A DNA stretch of 64,000 bases. Origin: Bilabrum cf. latius. Lineage: Eukaryota > Bigyra: Bicosoecida > Bigyra > Bicosoecida. The notes under the pieces are model-generated. The model saw nothing but the letters and a program-made list of their open reading frames with translations. It was not told the origin of the DNA and searched no databases. The stretch spans positions 806,001 to 870,000 of the forward strand of contig OZ237745.1 of assembly GCA_965178125.1 (NCBI GenBank), in the 5' to 3' direction. The stretch's first letter is position 1, and each line of letters begins with the position of its first letter. The translations under genes and the position numbers were made by a program. Positions 22,590 through 34,528 of the stretch are shown one piece after another.

Positions 22590-25500
22590 TCAAGAGTGCA
22601 TCCTGGACCTGCCCTTGATGGCAAGGTCAGCAGCGCGAATCACGTCCATGGGGTCCTGCGACTTGCCCATCGCTGCAAGCGCCTTGTCGATGGCCGCCAT
22701 CGCCTCTCCCTCCTTTCCTTCATCTCCCACGCCGTACCGATCAGCTACCACGCCGCCGGTGCCTCGCCCACGACCGCCCCTATTGGAAGCCATTCCACTA
22801 GAGCCCACCAGAGGAGGCAGCACGCTCGGCGGGGTGGCATACGGTGACAGTCTGTCCAGGCTGCCGCTGCCTCGAGCTGCGCCACCTGACCCTCCGGTGC
22901 CGCGGCCTCTATGCGTACCGGCCAAGCTTGCCTGCATACGCCCGTCGCGCTTGCTTGATCCCTGCTCCTGGATTTCAACCTGCCCTCGCTCGCCAATCGC
23001 AACCTCTCCTGCACCAATCCGTGCAGATAAAAGAATACTGCCGTCTTCCTCCGGAAGTCTGTGCAACACTGCAGCATGCTGGCTCCCACGGTCATCCACT
23101 GAGACAGAATCGGGCTTATCGGCGTTTGCGGCTGCCTCGTGGACCGGCCGTTGCGCCCTGCAATCGATCAGAGCCACCAGCGGTGCAGTCCCGGCTCCCA
23201 AGTCTGCACTATGCGTGTCATTTGTGGGATGCCTAGCCCTGCTTGGAAGATCTCCCAGCCCACGAAGCATGCCGTCTTGGCCAACGAGCACGTGCTTCAC
23301 CCCAAGCGTGCTGCTGCAGTCCCGTAATGCCTCGGCGAGGTCTCGCACACCAGTGCTGGTAAGCCTGTTGCCCCTGAGGTCGATGAGCCGCCAGCGGTGC
23401 TGAGCCACGTGTCCTGACGAAGAGCCGCCCCTGCCACTATCTGCCAACATGCCTGCGATTGCGGCAGCTCCCAAGTCTGTGATGCCATTGTGTCGCAGGT
23501 CAAGGGCCTCTAGCCCGGGCTAGCTACGACGAGCTGCTAGCTGCTGCTCGCCAGCGACCGATTCCCATGCAGTTGCGCCTCGCAAGGCGCCAAGCACTGA
23601 CGCCAGGCCATCGTCACCGAGGGCCAGGGCACTGGCATGCAAGCACGAGGGCATTCTGAGAACGTCACCGGGCGTATCACCCTCCTCGGTTTCAACACCC
23701 TTGCTCGTCGCAGCATCCGCGCTTGCAACATGGCCCGCACCTTGCAATTCGGCCGCATGCATGTTTTTCCTGCTGAAGAGCATCCGCGCCACCGGAAGAC
23801 TGCTTGACGGCATCGAAGCGGCCGAGATACCCGCACCAGCCTCGTTCGACCGCGTGGTCAGCCCAAGACTTGTGACTCTGACAACCTCAGGATCCAGGTG
23901 CGAACCGGGGGCTCCAATCAGTTCGGCTGGCGTGCTCATGCTAGCTTGCACAACGCCTGCACCGTCACTGACCTGGCTTGCTATTGCCAGCGCTGTGAGC
24001 CTGCCGACAGCCTCTCTTGACGTGAAGGCGAGTCGGGCGAGCACAGCAGCCGCCCGTCTTCGGGTAGTGCGGAGACCAGCCCGGTCTGCTCTCACGCCGT
24101 CTGCAGCGGCTTGCCCGAGCAGAGCCCAGCATGCGGCCTCCATTGGCCGCTTCAATATACCTTCAGACGCATTTGAGCTCGAGCGTAGACTCACAGGACC
24201 CCGGTCAGAGTTCTATTCATTGTCATGCAGATCTGCACCTGCAAGCGAAATACCGGTGCCGTTCGAACCCACGGTAGCATGGCCAGTCTTCGCATCCTCC
24301 TTCCCACGCCACGCGCTGAGTGCGCCTGCTGCCTGGGCTAGCAGGTCGGCCTGCGGAGCTGTTCCAAGTGCACCTCTGAACGCACGTTCCACCGCAGCTG
24401 CCACCTCGTCCGCACCCCTCAGTGCCCGAAGCCTGTCGAGCGGCTAGAGGATTTCGCTGAGCTCGCCTTCGGGTTGTTTAGCTACATCGCTAGAGCCGAG
24501 CTGATCTTCGCTGTCGGTGCCTCCACGCAGCACGCCCTGCTGATCGACGATTCGCTTCATTGCCAACCTGCTCGCCGGTGAGCCCAAAGACTGCTCGCGC
24601 ACAACCGAAGCAGCACTAGAGGCAGACGCCACAAGGGCGCCACCCAGCTGCGCCGCGGTCGCTTCAGCCGTCGCCCTTGCCAACCGAGCGCCTCTTTGTG
24701 CCTGGGCAGCGCGCCCCGCTGCTGCATCGAGCTCGGAGCGGAGGGAAGCTGCCTCTTCAGCAGCACGCCTAGCGCGTATCTTCTCGGCCTCGGCTTCGCC
24801 TCTCAGCGTATGCACCTTGGCGGATGCCTGCACTGCCTCTGCACGAAGCCGATGGCAAGTCGCCCTGAGCCTCGCGATTTCTGACTCTCGCTTCTCTTCT
24901 TTTTGTTGGAGCCTAGAGGCACCGTCACCCATCTCGCCCATGGCATCTCTCAGCCGCTTTACCTCCGTCCTTCGGTCGCGAAGGGCCGTCTCGAGGTCGA
25001 TGCATTCCTCCCTGAGGCCTGCCATGGAGGACGTATGGGCCGCAGCATCGGCTCTCCTCTGTGCTTTCTCTCGTTCTAGCTCACCCTCGGCGGCTGCCGC
25101 GGCGCGGGAGACCCGCCGGAGCTCCCCCTCGGCCTCTTCTGCTCTCCTCTCCAGCCCCGCCTCTGCGTCCGTCGCCAGGAGGGCCCGCTGCTGCAGGTCG
25201 TAGTACCTCTGCTTGAACGCGTCCAGCTCCCGCTGCAGTGTAGTGTGCTTTTTTTGAGTCTCGGCGCACGCGGTGCAGTCTGAGGGTCCCGCGGGGTCTG
25301 CACCGGCACTAGACTTGTGGGCGCTGGGCTCAGCTGCCTGGCCGTCATGGGCCTCCTGCGCGTCACCGCCGTCTTGGTCCCCCTCCTGGGTGGTGTCATG
25401 GTCGATGGAGTGCCGTGAGGCACCACTCGTAGACTCGGCTGAGGCAGCTTTAGCTGCTGGCGTCTCTGGCGGCTCCTCGTCGGCGCCCAAGTCCGCGACA

Positions 25501-26201
25501 GCCTTCGCTTCTTGCAGCTGGCGCTGGCACTCGATCAGCTCTGCAGCGGAATTCCCCGCTCTCTTCATTGCAGCGTCCTTGGCCTCCATTGCTAATTTGA
25601 GCATCTGCTTAGTGGAGTCTAGTTCGTCCTGAAGAGTGTCGCGGTGCTTCTCAGTTTGACGCAATATCACGAGCAGGCGCTGTGCCTTCGTTGTGATCCT
25701 GTCCACTGCGCGAGTATGGCTTTCAGCTTCCTCTTGCTTTCGTGCAGCCCTCTCTGCTTCACGGCCAAGACGTTTCGAACGAGCTCCAGCTGCCATCGCT
25801 GAAGACTCTGCCTTGTCGGCTTGCTCTTGCGTGAACTGCAGCTTGGCATCGAGCGATGCGATCGTCTCAACCTACTTCGAACAAAATTCTGTAACCAGCT
25901 TCAGCTACTGCCGCAAAGTAAGTATTTCCTGGTCGCGAGCAACTACAGATGGTCTCTCAGCTGCTATCGGATCCGTTGACTGGTCCTGCTTCGCCGCAAG
26001 AGAGTCCTAACTCGCAGACACGTTTTGATTGAGCTATTCTAGAAGGCCTTTTTTATCGGTTTTGCACTATGTAAGCCTGGCAACAGCTTCTTCCCGAGCG
26101 GCAGTCTCCTTCTCAAGTGCGGCGGCCAGCTCTGATACTTTCTCAAGTAGTTGCCGCTTCACGCTAGATTTATCCGAAGCTTGGCTCGAAGAGGAAGACA
26201 T
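22590..26201 (-). CDS. long coiled-coil protein with C-terminal leucine-rich repeats
   Basis: One intronless frame of 1203 aa (ATG at 26201, TGA at 22590-22592) runs through TAG codons, including several in the first 130 residues and ones at 24444, 24213 and 23520. Residues 1 to about 450 are a charged coiled coil (RQLLEKVSELAAALEKETA; DLQQRALLATDAEAGLERRA; VKRLRDAMGEMGDGASRLQQ). A Ser/Ala-rich helical middle follows. Near residue 890 are ribonuclease-inhibitor-type leucine-rich repeats: LEALDLRHNGITDLGAAAI and RLIDLRGNRLTSTGVRDLAEA. The end is a Gly/Arg-rich linker plus a short helix. Such coiled-coil/LRR combinations occur in structural or cytoskeletal proteins, but no family is recognised. 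It lies 260 nt downstream of cyclase copy A on the same strand and is convergent with the RNase III gene. Confidence 0.75.
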
Positions 26202-26458
26202 TCAAACTTATTTAGACACAACAATGGAAACTGGCGGTCATTCCTAGCTTTCAAATGGTTGTTTCGGCCATCTTGATGTCGTGTCGGTTCTGGTTCCGGA
26301 TATTCTACCGCATGTGAAGACAGCTGTTCTGGGTGCAGTAACGCCAAGTATTTGTGAGCTGCAGGTCTTGCTGGGCGTGACTATGGATAGCGACTAAGGA
26401 ATATGTAGCTTAGACACTGTTGTCCCTAAGGACCCTTCAGTCAACTGGGCCCACAGGG

Positions 26459-29400
26459 CATTCATGCCTGCAGCGGGCTTACCCTTGGCAGCTGCACGGG
26501 GCCTGCATCGGGCTCTGGGCTGGAGCCCATCTCAGGAATGTCCACTGGCTCTCGCTCCACCTCGCGGCTTCCAACCCGCCGGAGCTGGTGGGCCACCATG
26601 GAGTGGCTGCCAACGGTCACCACGGTCTCGTTGTCAAAGGCAGCTCCGCTGGTTGACGCACACTCGATCAGCCTTGCTGCCGCATCCGATACTAGGATCT
26701 GCCCCGGTGGACATCTGGACTCGAGGGCCTCGGTTCTAGTTGTGTGCTCCCCCCACACGAAGTACCTGGGCCTCGACTCGCCCAAGATGCCGCCCACGGC
26801 AGGTCCAACGTGGATGCCGATCCGCATGTCGAATTCGGGCAAGTCGTACTTGACCCGGATGCCAGCAATCACGGCCAGCATATCTGTGGCAAACTTAGCG
26901 ACAGCTCGCGCGTGTCTCGCAAGGGCAGCCCGGCCAGAGGCAGGAGCCGTTCGTGGTCGCTGTTGCTGGACTTCCACAGGCTCCTTGTCCCGGTTCGCCC
27001 CCTCACCAGAGGCTTGCTCATCATGCTCAGCAACTCGGCCCATCGCAGTTCCTCCCGTCTGGCTGATGCTCTCGTTGCGCCGTCCCTTTGCCTGCTCATC
27101 CAAGCGACCTTCACCGTGCCCGCCAGCCTGTATCGGTGCCAGCTCCAGCGCGTTGGATTCTCCCGGTCCAACACACACTACCTAGACCGGCTCGTCGTCC
27201 TCGATCCGAGACACGGCTGCCGAAGGTGGCTGCATGGCATGCATCATGGAGCCTGGCATGCCGAGCTGCTCCCCCGCCATACGAAACTGGGTGCGAAACG
27301 ACGAGTGCCTATCCACTAGAAAGCTCTGTTGGCTGGAAATGAGAGAGCCCGAACTCGGCTACGTGCTCGGACCTAGTGACCCAGCTGCCGACTCGGCATC
27401 AGCTTCCTCCTGTGGCACTTCTGTAGCTTGCAAAGCTGCTGTTGGCACTTTGTGGGTGTCGGCGCTCGAGCTAGCACCGTTCGTACTTATTCCTGAAGCT
27501 GTGTCACGAGACGCATCATGGGATTGGCCGGCCGCTATGCTGTCCTGCTGTCCGCCTCGCTGAACCACTGCACCCCTGGCAAGGACCGAGCTTCCCAGCT
27601 AGACGCTCTGCTTGAATCTATCCATCGAAGCAGTGATCGAGCTCTCCCTGCGTTTGCGTTCAGCTGTTGTACGGCTCCTGTCAGCTTCTGATGATGCCCG
27701 GAGCCCTCCCAACACGATGAATGCATCACCGATCGTTTCCATCTTGTAAAGGCTGCTGCTTGACTTCTCCAACTTGTTGTCAAAGCCCTCGTACAGGTCG
27801 TGGAGTAGCGTGATGAGCTGATGTGGCTGCAGCTTGGCCGCCAGCGTGGTGAATCCCACGATGTCAGAGTAGAGCATCACGACGTTGTCGAGCTGCTCCA
27901 CCACATCGTCGCCCCGCATCAGGCGCTCCACGTGGTACCCTGAAGGGAGCATGTTGCGGAGCAGCGCCTGGCAATTCGATGACAGCTCAAGCGCATTGAG
28001 TTGTGTGATGAACTTTTGGCGTGTCTGTATTTCCGCCTCGTAGCATTGCGTTGTGACGGCTGTCGAACTGGTGAACAGCACGATTGCCACCAGCGATATC
28101 TGCCTCATGTCACCGTTCGTGATTGACGCTGCGACACCAATGCATGACGCAGTGAAGGCCATGGTAGACCCGAGCAGGCCTCGGTAACGCGCCACGAGGA
28201 CCACCACATGGACGGCGAGCACAGCCTCCAGAATGACATCGACAGACCCTGCCACGTGCATGACAGCAGTCGCGACCAGCGCGAGCAAAGTGGCGACTAT
28301 CGAGATGACCGTCGATGGGGACTCGAGAATGCCCTGAGGGCCTCTCTGTCCCATGAACCGTGGCGAACCGCAGCAGAACTCGCACTGGCTCCTACGTAGT
28401 CTCTTGTTCGAGCCCCGAGAGGCGAGCTTGGGCGACACGCGGCGGTCAGCACGTCTACTGCTGCCTTGCGCGCCAGCGGGTCTGCCACTCCCGTGACAGC
28501 CTTGGGACTCGCTGCGCCGATATCCAAACAATGCCGCGGTGCTGATTGCAAGCACAACCCCAGCAACAATCTGGCTGCCACTGGCCACCCTTTGCTGATG
28601 TAGATCTTCTGCCTCTGGGCCAGCATCCGAGGCCATGTGGTACACGAATAGAATCACAACGCTAGCAATAAAGTGGAGCAGCGTGCTGCGCAGCACTTCA
28701 TCGCGCTACTTCCGCGCCTTGTAGTGCGTGTACTGCGACTCAACTTCAAACGCGCCCACGGCGCTCGCGAAGTTTTCGTCGCGACCAGTTCGACCCTGGT
28801 GCCTTGAATTCATGCTTTGGTCTGGTAGGACACCTTCGGCCTTCAACGCCTCCTCGTGCTGCTTGTTCTGCTGCTAGAAGGTCGGAGCAAATGTAAGGGT
28901 ACCAAAGGCGAGCGGGGTTGCCTGGATCCTTGCCTACTCCCGCAAGAAGCCCTCCAGCTGGGTGATGCTCCCCCGCTCAGAGACGTGGCGGGACTGTCGG
29001 CCTTTCCTCCGGTTTGCTGCTGATGGACTGACCGACGGAATGGCTGAACTACCATCGCTAGAGACAGAAACCGCACCTGCCGCGAATGGGGTCTTTGCGG
29101 TCTTTGACGAAAACTCTTGACCCGCTATGTCACTTGGAAGCCAGTAGGTCTGCATGAGCCCCTTGCCTTTCACCATGATCTCCCCGCGATCCAGCAACAG
29201 CCTGTGCCACCCTCCGTGCTGGTGGAGATACTGCGCGGCATCAGAGCTGAGCTGAATGCACCCCGGCTCTGAGGTGGAGCACATGCGGGACGCCACATTC
29301 ACAGCATCGCCAAACACGTGATAGTTCAAGGTCTTCCTGCCGATCACACCCGATGCTACGGGCCCGCAGTTGATGCCGATCTTCAGCAGAAGAGGCACGC

Positions 29401-32010
29401 CTTCCACCTGGAACTCGCCCGTGTTCACCATCTGCATGACTCTGAGGGCGGCCTTGCAAAGCTGGAGCACGTGATTCTCCCCAGGTAGCTTCGTGGTAGT
29501 TGCGATCGAGTCGCCCGCGACGCACATGTACATGTCAGCGATGGCCATGATCTTGTACGCCCGGTTATCATCCACAATCCTGTCCACCTCAACGAGCAGC
29601 CGGTTCAGCTCCTGCACGAGCAGCACTCCATCGCGACCCGCCACGATATCCTTCAAGTTCACGATGTGAATGAACATGATGGCGACGCTTTCATGCTGAT
29701 AGGCGATCGGAGTCTCGAGCCCGAACTGGGTAGCAGTCGCTGTAGGTCCACCTGCCTAGCTCGTAAGCGGCGACTCGCTCGACAGCACCTCGCGCGACTA
29801 TCCCCGGTCTCGCGCGCGTATCGTCGGACCGGTGCTGCCTCCTGCAGCTAGCAACTAGTGATGCGCTGCCTGCAGATCATGGCTGGCCGGACTTGAAACT
29901 CGAGTGCTAGCTACCCCGGTGTGGTCTGGTGACTCCCGGTCTGCCCACCTGCTGCTCTCAAGCCCAGCTACGTGTTGGCGGCTGGCATTCCTTCCAGATT
30001 GCTGGCCGTAACTGGCGGGCAGCGATCTGCTAGATATCTTTTTCTCCAACCGCTTTGAGGGAGGCTTGCTCCGCCGGCTGCTGCCGTCGCGTGTCGAGGC
30101 TTTTCTCCTGATGCGGTAGCTCCGGCTGCTGCCTTCGCCACTCGTATCCAGCAGGGAGCCGTTCTCAGATGATGTCCTCTCCGCGTCAAACAGCTTGTGC
30201 ATCTTCCATGAGGATCGACTGTGGGAAGGCAGCAGCCTGGATGAACCGAATCTGGTAAAAAGGTCCGGTGCAGAGTGCTGCTGATGCATGCCAACATCAG
30301 CCCGGAGGCCGTGACGGCCTTCTGCGCCTATCCTTTGGAAATGGATCTGCTTGACTTTGGTATCCAAGCTGCTTGCATTCCCAGCAGCAGCTGCGGTGTT
30401 GAGTTTGGCTTCGCTCGCGCTGATACTCTGCACGGAGGCATTACGCACCGGAGCTAGAAAGCTGACATAGCTGCCGTGTCGTTGCAAATCTCGACGTGGA
30501 GCTCCCAGTCCTTGCCCAGCCACATCAATGGAATGATGATAGCCTCGCATGGCTGCAGCAGATGGCAAGGGTGAATTGCTGCCGCTGCGGATCCCAATCT
30601 CCGACCTTTCGTCCGCTCCCGGCGAGGACGCCGCACTGTCGTGGTGTGCCTCGTTCACGCCTGGCTGGTGAGGCACAGCTGGCAGATTTTTCGGCGCTTT
30701 GGCCGAGTCATCCTCGATGGATGCTTCCACTCGATATGATGCTCTACTGCTCTCGCTTCTTCGCGGGAGCAAACCCTGGCTCGCGTGCACTGCATCTTCT
30801 GAGCGTGGCGAGCCAGCCGCGACCTCTCGGACGGGCATTGAGACAGGGCGGGTCACCATGGCATTCTCTTGCAGTGCAGCGGCGATATTCTGTGGAAGGA
30901 CTGCGAAGAAGAAGAGATGGATCTGGTGGGATATGGATGCACGACGTCCCTTGTGGCGTAGGCGGCGCACGCGGCAGCTGATCGACGGGCCGGCACGCTT
31001 GAGCAATAGCAACGTCTCACTGCTTTTCGACAGCCTGTCTCTCCTCTGACTGTCACCAACAAGCCTTCGGAGCTGAATGAACTCCGACCGTTGCGACCGC
31101 TCCTGGAAGTACAGCTTTGCATTGCCAATGCCGAGCACGCTGAGGATGAGCGCCCAGTACTCCCATCTCTGCTCTGGCATGGCCCTGCCTTCAAGAGCCC
31201 ACATGTTGAGAAGTGGCATTGCTACCAGTAGCAGCAGCCTGAGTGCTGCAATGATATTGCTCCAGTAGAATCGAAGCCCGCTGTTGTGCAATGTGAGCAT
31301 CGACCAGTAGCCTGTGGTGGTTGCCCAGTAGGTTGTGTGGCCGCCCAGGAAGGCATCGTACTGCCTAGCCGTAGCAGCCGACTCCGAGTAGTGCAGGAGC
31401 GACATTTCCCATTGATAGTATATCAGAATTGTCTCGATGGCTAGAAAAGCTATGATCGGAGCGTGGAAGCAGCTCGGCACGAACATGTGACACCTCGCTC
31501 CCACCGCCAAGAAAGCCAGAGAAGCAGCTAGCATAGCCACTCTACCACCCGGCATCCATAGTGACTGTAGTGCAGCTACTTCATATACAGCAATGATGAG
31601 AGAAGATGCGGCAGCAACGATGAGTGAATGCCGGAAGCTGGATGCATCTCGATGACGTTGGTACCTTCCAAACGCCTTTTCGTAGGATTGGCTCTAGAAT
31701 CCCAGGCATATGCCCTGTCTGGACCGTTTGTGCTCGATATTGGCCATATTGCGCGAGGCAGCATCGCTCTGTGGTTTTTGTTGTCGGCCGGGGCTGGGAG
31801 CGACGCGAGAGCTCTTGGTGCCCGCAGGTTCACCCATGGCCGTGATCAGTCGAACAGTCGACCGAGAGCACCGGATGAAGTAATCAAAACTAATCTTATG
31901 ATACAAAGTCGACAATGCACAAGCGCGGTGTCTGGTGTATTGCTCAAAGTCTTGGTGAGCGCGAGTTGATCTGAGCAAGCGGAACTCTGGCTTGAAATCG
32001 AACGTTCGCG
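26459..32010. repeat. left arm of a large inverted duplication (cyclase copy A)
   Basis: This segment is highly similar, in reverse orientation, to 50983-55822. Similarity starts upstream of the cyclase start codon (about 170 nt of leader) and ends about six bases after the TGA. It is interrupted by blocks present in only one arm or unrelated between arms. I see no transposase, terminal repeats or target-site duplication at the ends. Confidence 0.9.
26462..31837 (-). CDS. two-domain class III nucleotide cyclase, copy A
   Basis: The 1791-aa frame is uninterrupted when TAG is sense and ends in TGA. The start chosen is the ATG in GGCCATGGGTG (31837), shared with copy B. The topology resembles mammalian membrane adenylyl cyclases: hydrophobic segments (residues about 90-330), a cyclase domain (about 716-905), a second membrane block (about 1046-1266) and a second cyclase domain split by a long Ser/Gln-rich insertion (about 1292-1380 and 1646-1760). 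Domain 1 keeps the transition-state motif GDAVNVASRM but has His in place of the first metal Asp (FIHIVNL). Domain 2 has both metal Asp motifs (YSDIVGFT; ETIGDAF) but lacks the Asn/Arg pair. One heterodimeric site is therefore expected. The product, cAMP or cGMP, cannot be decided from these residues. Confidence 0.88.
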
Positions 32011-32121
32011 GCGCCGCTTCCGAACCGCCCTGCTGTCGGACCACACATCACTCATCTTGATGGTTACTAGACCTAGGGCAACAGAAAGGCAAACTACGTC
32101 CGAAATCTATTAAGTATAGCT

Positions 32122-32934
32122 ATGGCAAGTTCTTCTACGGACGAGCCAGGGCACGAATAGGAGGATATGCGAGAAATAGCGCTGGAGAGCGTGTCTCATT
32201 TTTTGGCCAGTAGTCTCGCAAAAGAGAATGAAGGTGCAATTGAGGCTGCAGAACACATGAGAGCTACCCAATCAAAATTATTACGCACACTTTCTGAGTG
32301 CCACAAGAGTGAGTGGGCCCGTAATAGCCGACGTCGCACCCAGGGATATTTGCAACGAGGCGATTTATCACGCTCTCGATGCCCAGACACCCTGGAAAAT
32401 TGGATGCTAGTTATGGCGCCTTTCACCCACTTTGAATTCACAGCCTCGTTTGCATGCCTTGTGCGTCCAATCAGGGTCTGCAGAGCCCGTTTTGGGCTCC
32501 GCAATCGTGTCTGCGAGGTGTGGTGGCTGGTAGCCGCGACCCTTAAGGCTGGGTAGCCATGTTGTCTCCCTGACGGAGCCCTAGGCAGCCCATACGAGTC
32601 ATAGTTGCGGCATATTCTCTGCTTTTGTTTCGTTCTGTTCTGTGCAGCGATCGAGGAAGGCGCCGAAGTGCCAGCGGAAGGCACCACCAAGGTACTGAGG
32701 GACAGAATTGACCAGGTCGCGGCGAAGGCAAAAAGGGTGGGGCAAATTCTAGGCCGCATCGACTCTAAGCTGAAGTATTTAGAGCAAAGGTACGGAGTGC
32801 CGGCGGCGGTACCGCAGGGCGGCGCAAAGGGAACAGCTGGTGTGGCGAGTGTGAGCGAGGCTGCTGCAGCACCGGCGGGTTCAGGCACGGGTGCCGCTGC
32901 ACCGACAGAGAAAGAGGCCTCTGGATCCACTTGA
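32122..32934 (+). CDS. small coiled-coil protein, BLOC-1/BORC-subunit-like
   Basis: Two exons (32122-32308 and 32648-32934, phase 1) encode 157 aa ending in TGA; one TAG at 32158-32160 is read as Gln. The protein is two helical segments, MREIALESVSHFLASSLA with EAAEHMRATQSKLLRTLSEC, then VLRDRIDQVAAKAKRVGQIL with RIDSKLKYLEQRYG, followed by an Ala/Gly-rich tail. Size and helix pattern suggest a small subunit of the lysosome-related complexes BLOC-1 or BORC (SNAPIN- or KXD1-like), but sequence identity by eye is weak. It starts 284 nt from the divergent cyclase copy A. The 339-nt intron begins GTGAGTGG and ends TTCTGTGCAG. Confidence 0.5.
32309..32647 (+). other. intron of the small coiled-coil gene
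   Basis: This 339-nt GT-AG intron joins in phase 1. The upstream frame stays open into it, but the two helical exons match only when it is removed. I see no RNA gene inside. Confidence 0.6.
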
Positions 32935-33445
32935 ATCGCGCCAGCACATGTAAGCAGGCGAGTTTCAACCGTTCTGGGCTACCGGTACGGCTGATCTGCT
33001 TCAGGCTATCATACATTAGCGTACGAACGTCGTTCGGGTATTAATATTGGGGAAGTGCTTGTGTTTGTCTTTCGTGTTTTCTGTTGTTGGCTGCACGTTT
33101 CTTTCCTGTCTGTACCTCACACAGACTGCACGTCGTATCGAATCTTCCACCGAATAACGCTCACTACATTCCCACTAAGGTGCCATCGAACCATGCCCTG
33201 TGCATGCTGTTCATACATGCTCTGGCAAGGGTACCTCTTCATTGGCAGCATCACACCTCTACCTACGCTGCAGCCCACTGGCATGTTAATTCCAGCGGAG
33301 TTCTTTGGTTGCTGACAGGTCAGACCAGACCAGGCACAGGTAGAGATCTGCTGCTGCCAGTGGGAAGCATGCACGTGCATATGCCCCCCGACCTTGACAG
33401 TGCCCCCGCCCCCCCTTAGAGAGCGCCAACTGATCGGGTACATTA
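32935..33445. other. intergenic spacer between convergent genes
   Basis: These 511 nt lie between two TGA stops on opposite strands. The composition is mixed with T-rich stretches near 33050-33110. Short open frames exist on both strands but none has domain-like sequence. Confidence 0.5.
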
Positions 33446-34319
33446 TCAGCTGGAGCCTTCCACCGCTGGGCTGGCCGCAACGGCAGCAGTTGCATCCTCT
33501 CCTGTCCCTGTGCTCACCTGGCCGGCCCCGCTGCCCCCTGCCGCCGCACCTCCCGTTGCAGCACCTCCCGCTGCTGCCGCGACCACTCCAGCTTCCTGGA
33601 ACTCCTGCGGTAACAGGTCCAAATTGTCGGGGTGTGCCTCGCGAAAGGCAGCGACGGCTGCCTCGATCTGTTCCTCGGCAGTGGCTACCTTCGCCTTGAG
33701 CTTGGCCTGCTGCTTCTCCCTCGTCTCCTTGGCAAGCTTCGCCCTCGTTGCATTCAATCCGCGCACTCTGTTCGCAATCATGTCGGCATCTTTCTGTTCG
33801 GGGGATCGAGCCTCCATTGCCTTTCGCTTCGCTGCTTTCTTCTCGCGCTAGATCTGGGCTGCCCTGTCTTCCTCTGCCTTGCGGGCTTCCTTGTCCGTCT
33901 TGTCTTCCCCCTGCGAGAAATACGATACCAAACGATGCGACGCGTTCAGAAAATGAGGATTCGCGTATTGGAGCTACCAGAGCCGTGCCTGGGCGAACCT
34001 TTCAGGATCGCGCTTTCCTTACCTCTTGCACTTCTTTCGTGGTGGGCATGCACCCCTCTTCCTGCACCCACTCCAGGAAATCCTGCTGGGAATCCTTGTC
34101 CGTGTACACCAAGTGAGAAGGATCCGATGGAGATCGCTCGAAAAAGAATGATACATAGTCTGCTTCCGAGGCGCCATCAAGCTAAGCCAGAACCGGACCG
34201 AAGGTCTGTTCAAACGTTTCTTTATCGAAAGGAGACGGAAACAACGGATGCTCGAACGAGCGAATTGAATCGTCTGCCTTTGCCATCTCCCAAGTCAGCT
34301 TTTTTGGCAATTTCGCCAT
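33446..34319 (-). CDS. uncharacterised basic coiled-coil protein
   Basis: Two exons, 34319-34023 and 33910-33446, join in phase 0 across a 112-nt intron with a GTAAGG donor and a CTCGCAG acceptor, giving 253 aa and ending in TGA. TAG codons at 34182-34184 and near 33850 are read as Gln. The N-terminal part (MAKLPKKLTWEMAKADDSIR; FPSPFDKETFEQTFGPVL) looks globular and contains DFLEWVQEEG. The second exon is a Lys/Glu/Ala coiled coil (EKKAAKRKAMEARSPEQKDA) ending in an Ala/Gly-rich tail. I do not recognise the family. It lies 209 nt downstream of the beta-helix gene on the same strand. Confidence 0.65.
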
Positions 34320-34528
34320 GTTTTCGCAGTAGATCTCTACAGCAAGTGATTTTCGGCCGATGCGAGAAACCAGTGTCCCTGGAGAAGGTTCGTTTTGCAC
34401 CGGGTGGTTCGGCAGATTCGGCCGTCCCAGACTTGGAACACCGCAAATATGGCACCGTAGAAACTGTACTAGCCAATCATGTGCGCGGGACAAGCAAATA
34501 ATGCACGCACTAAGCAAGAACCAAAGGC

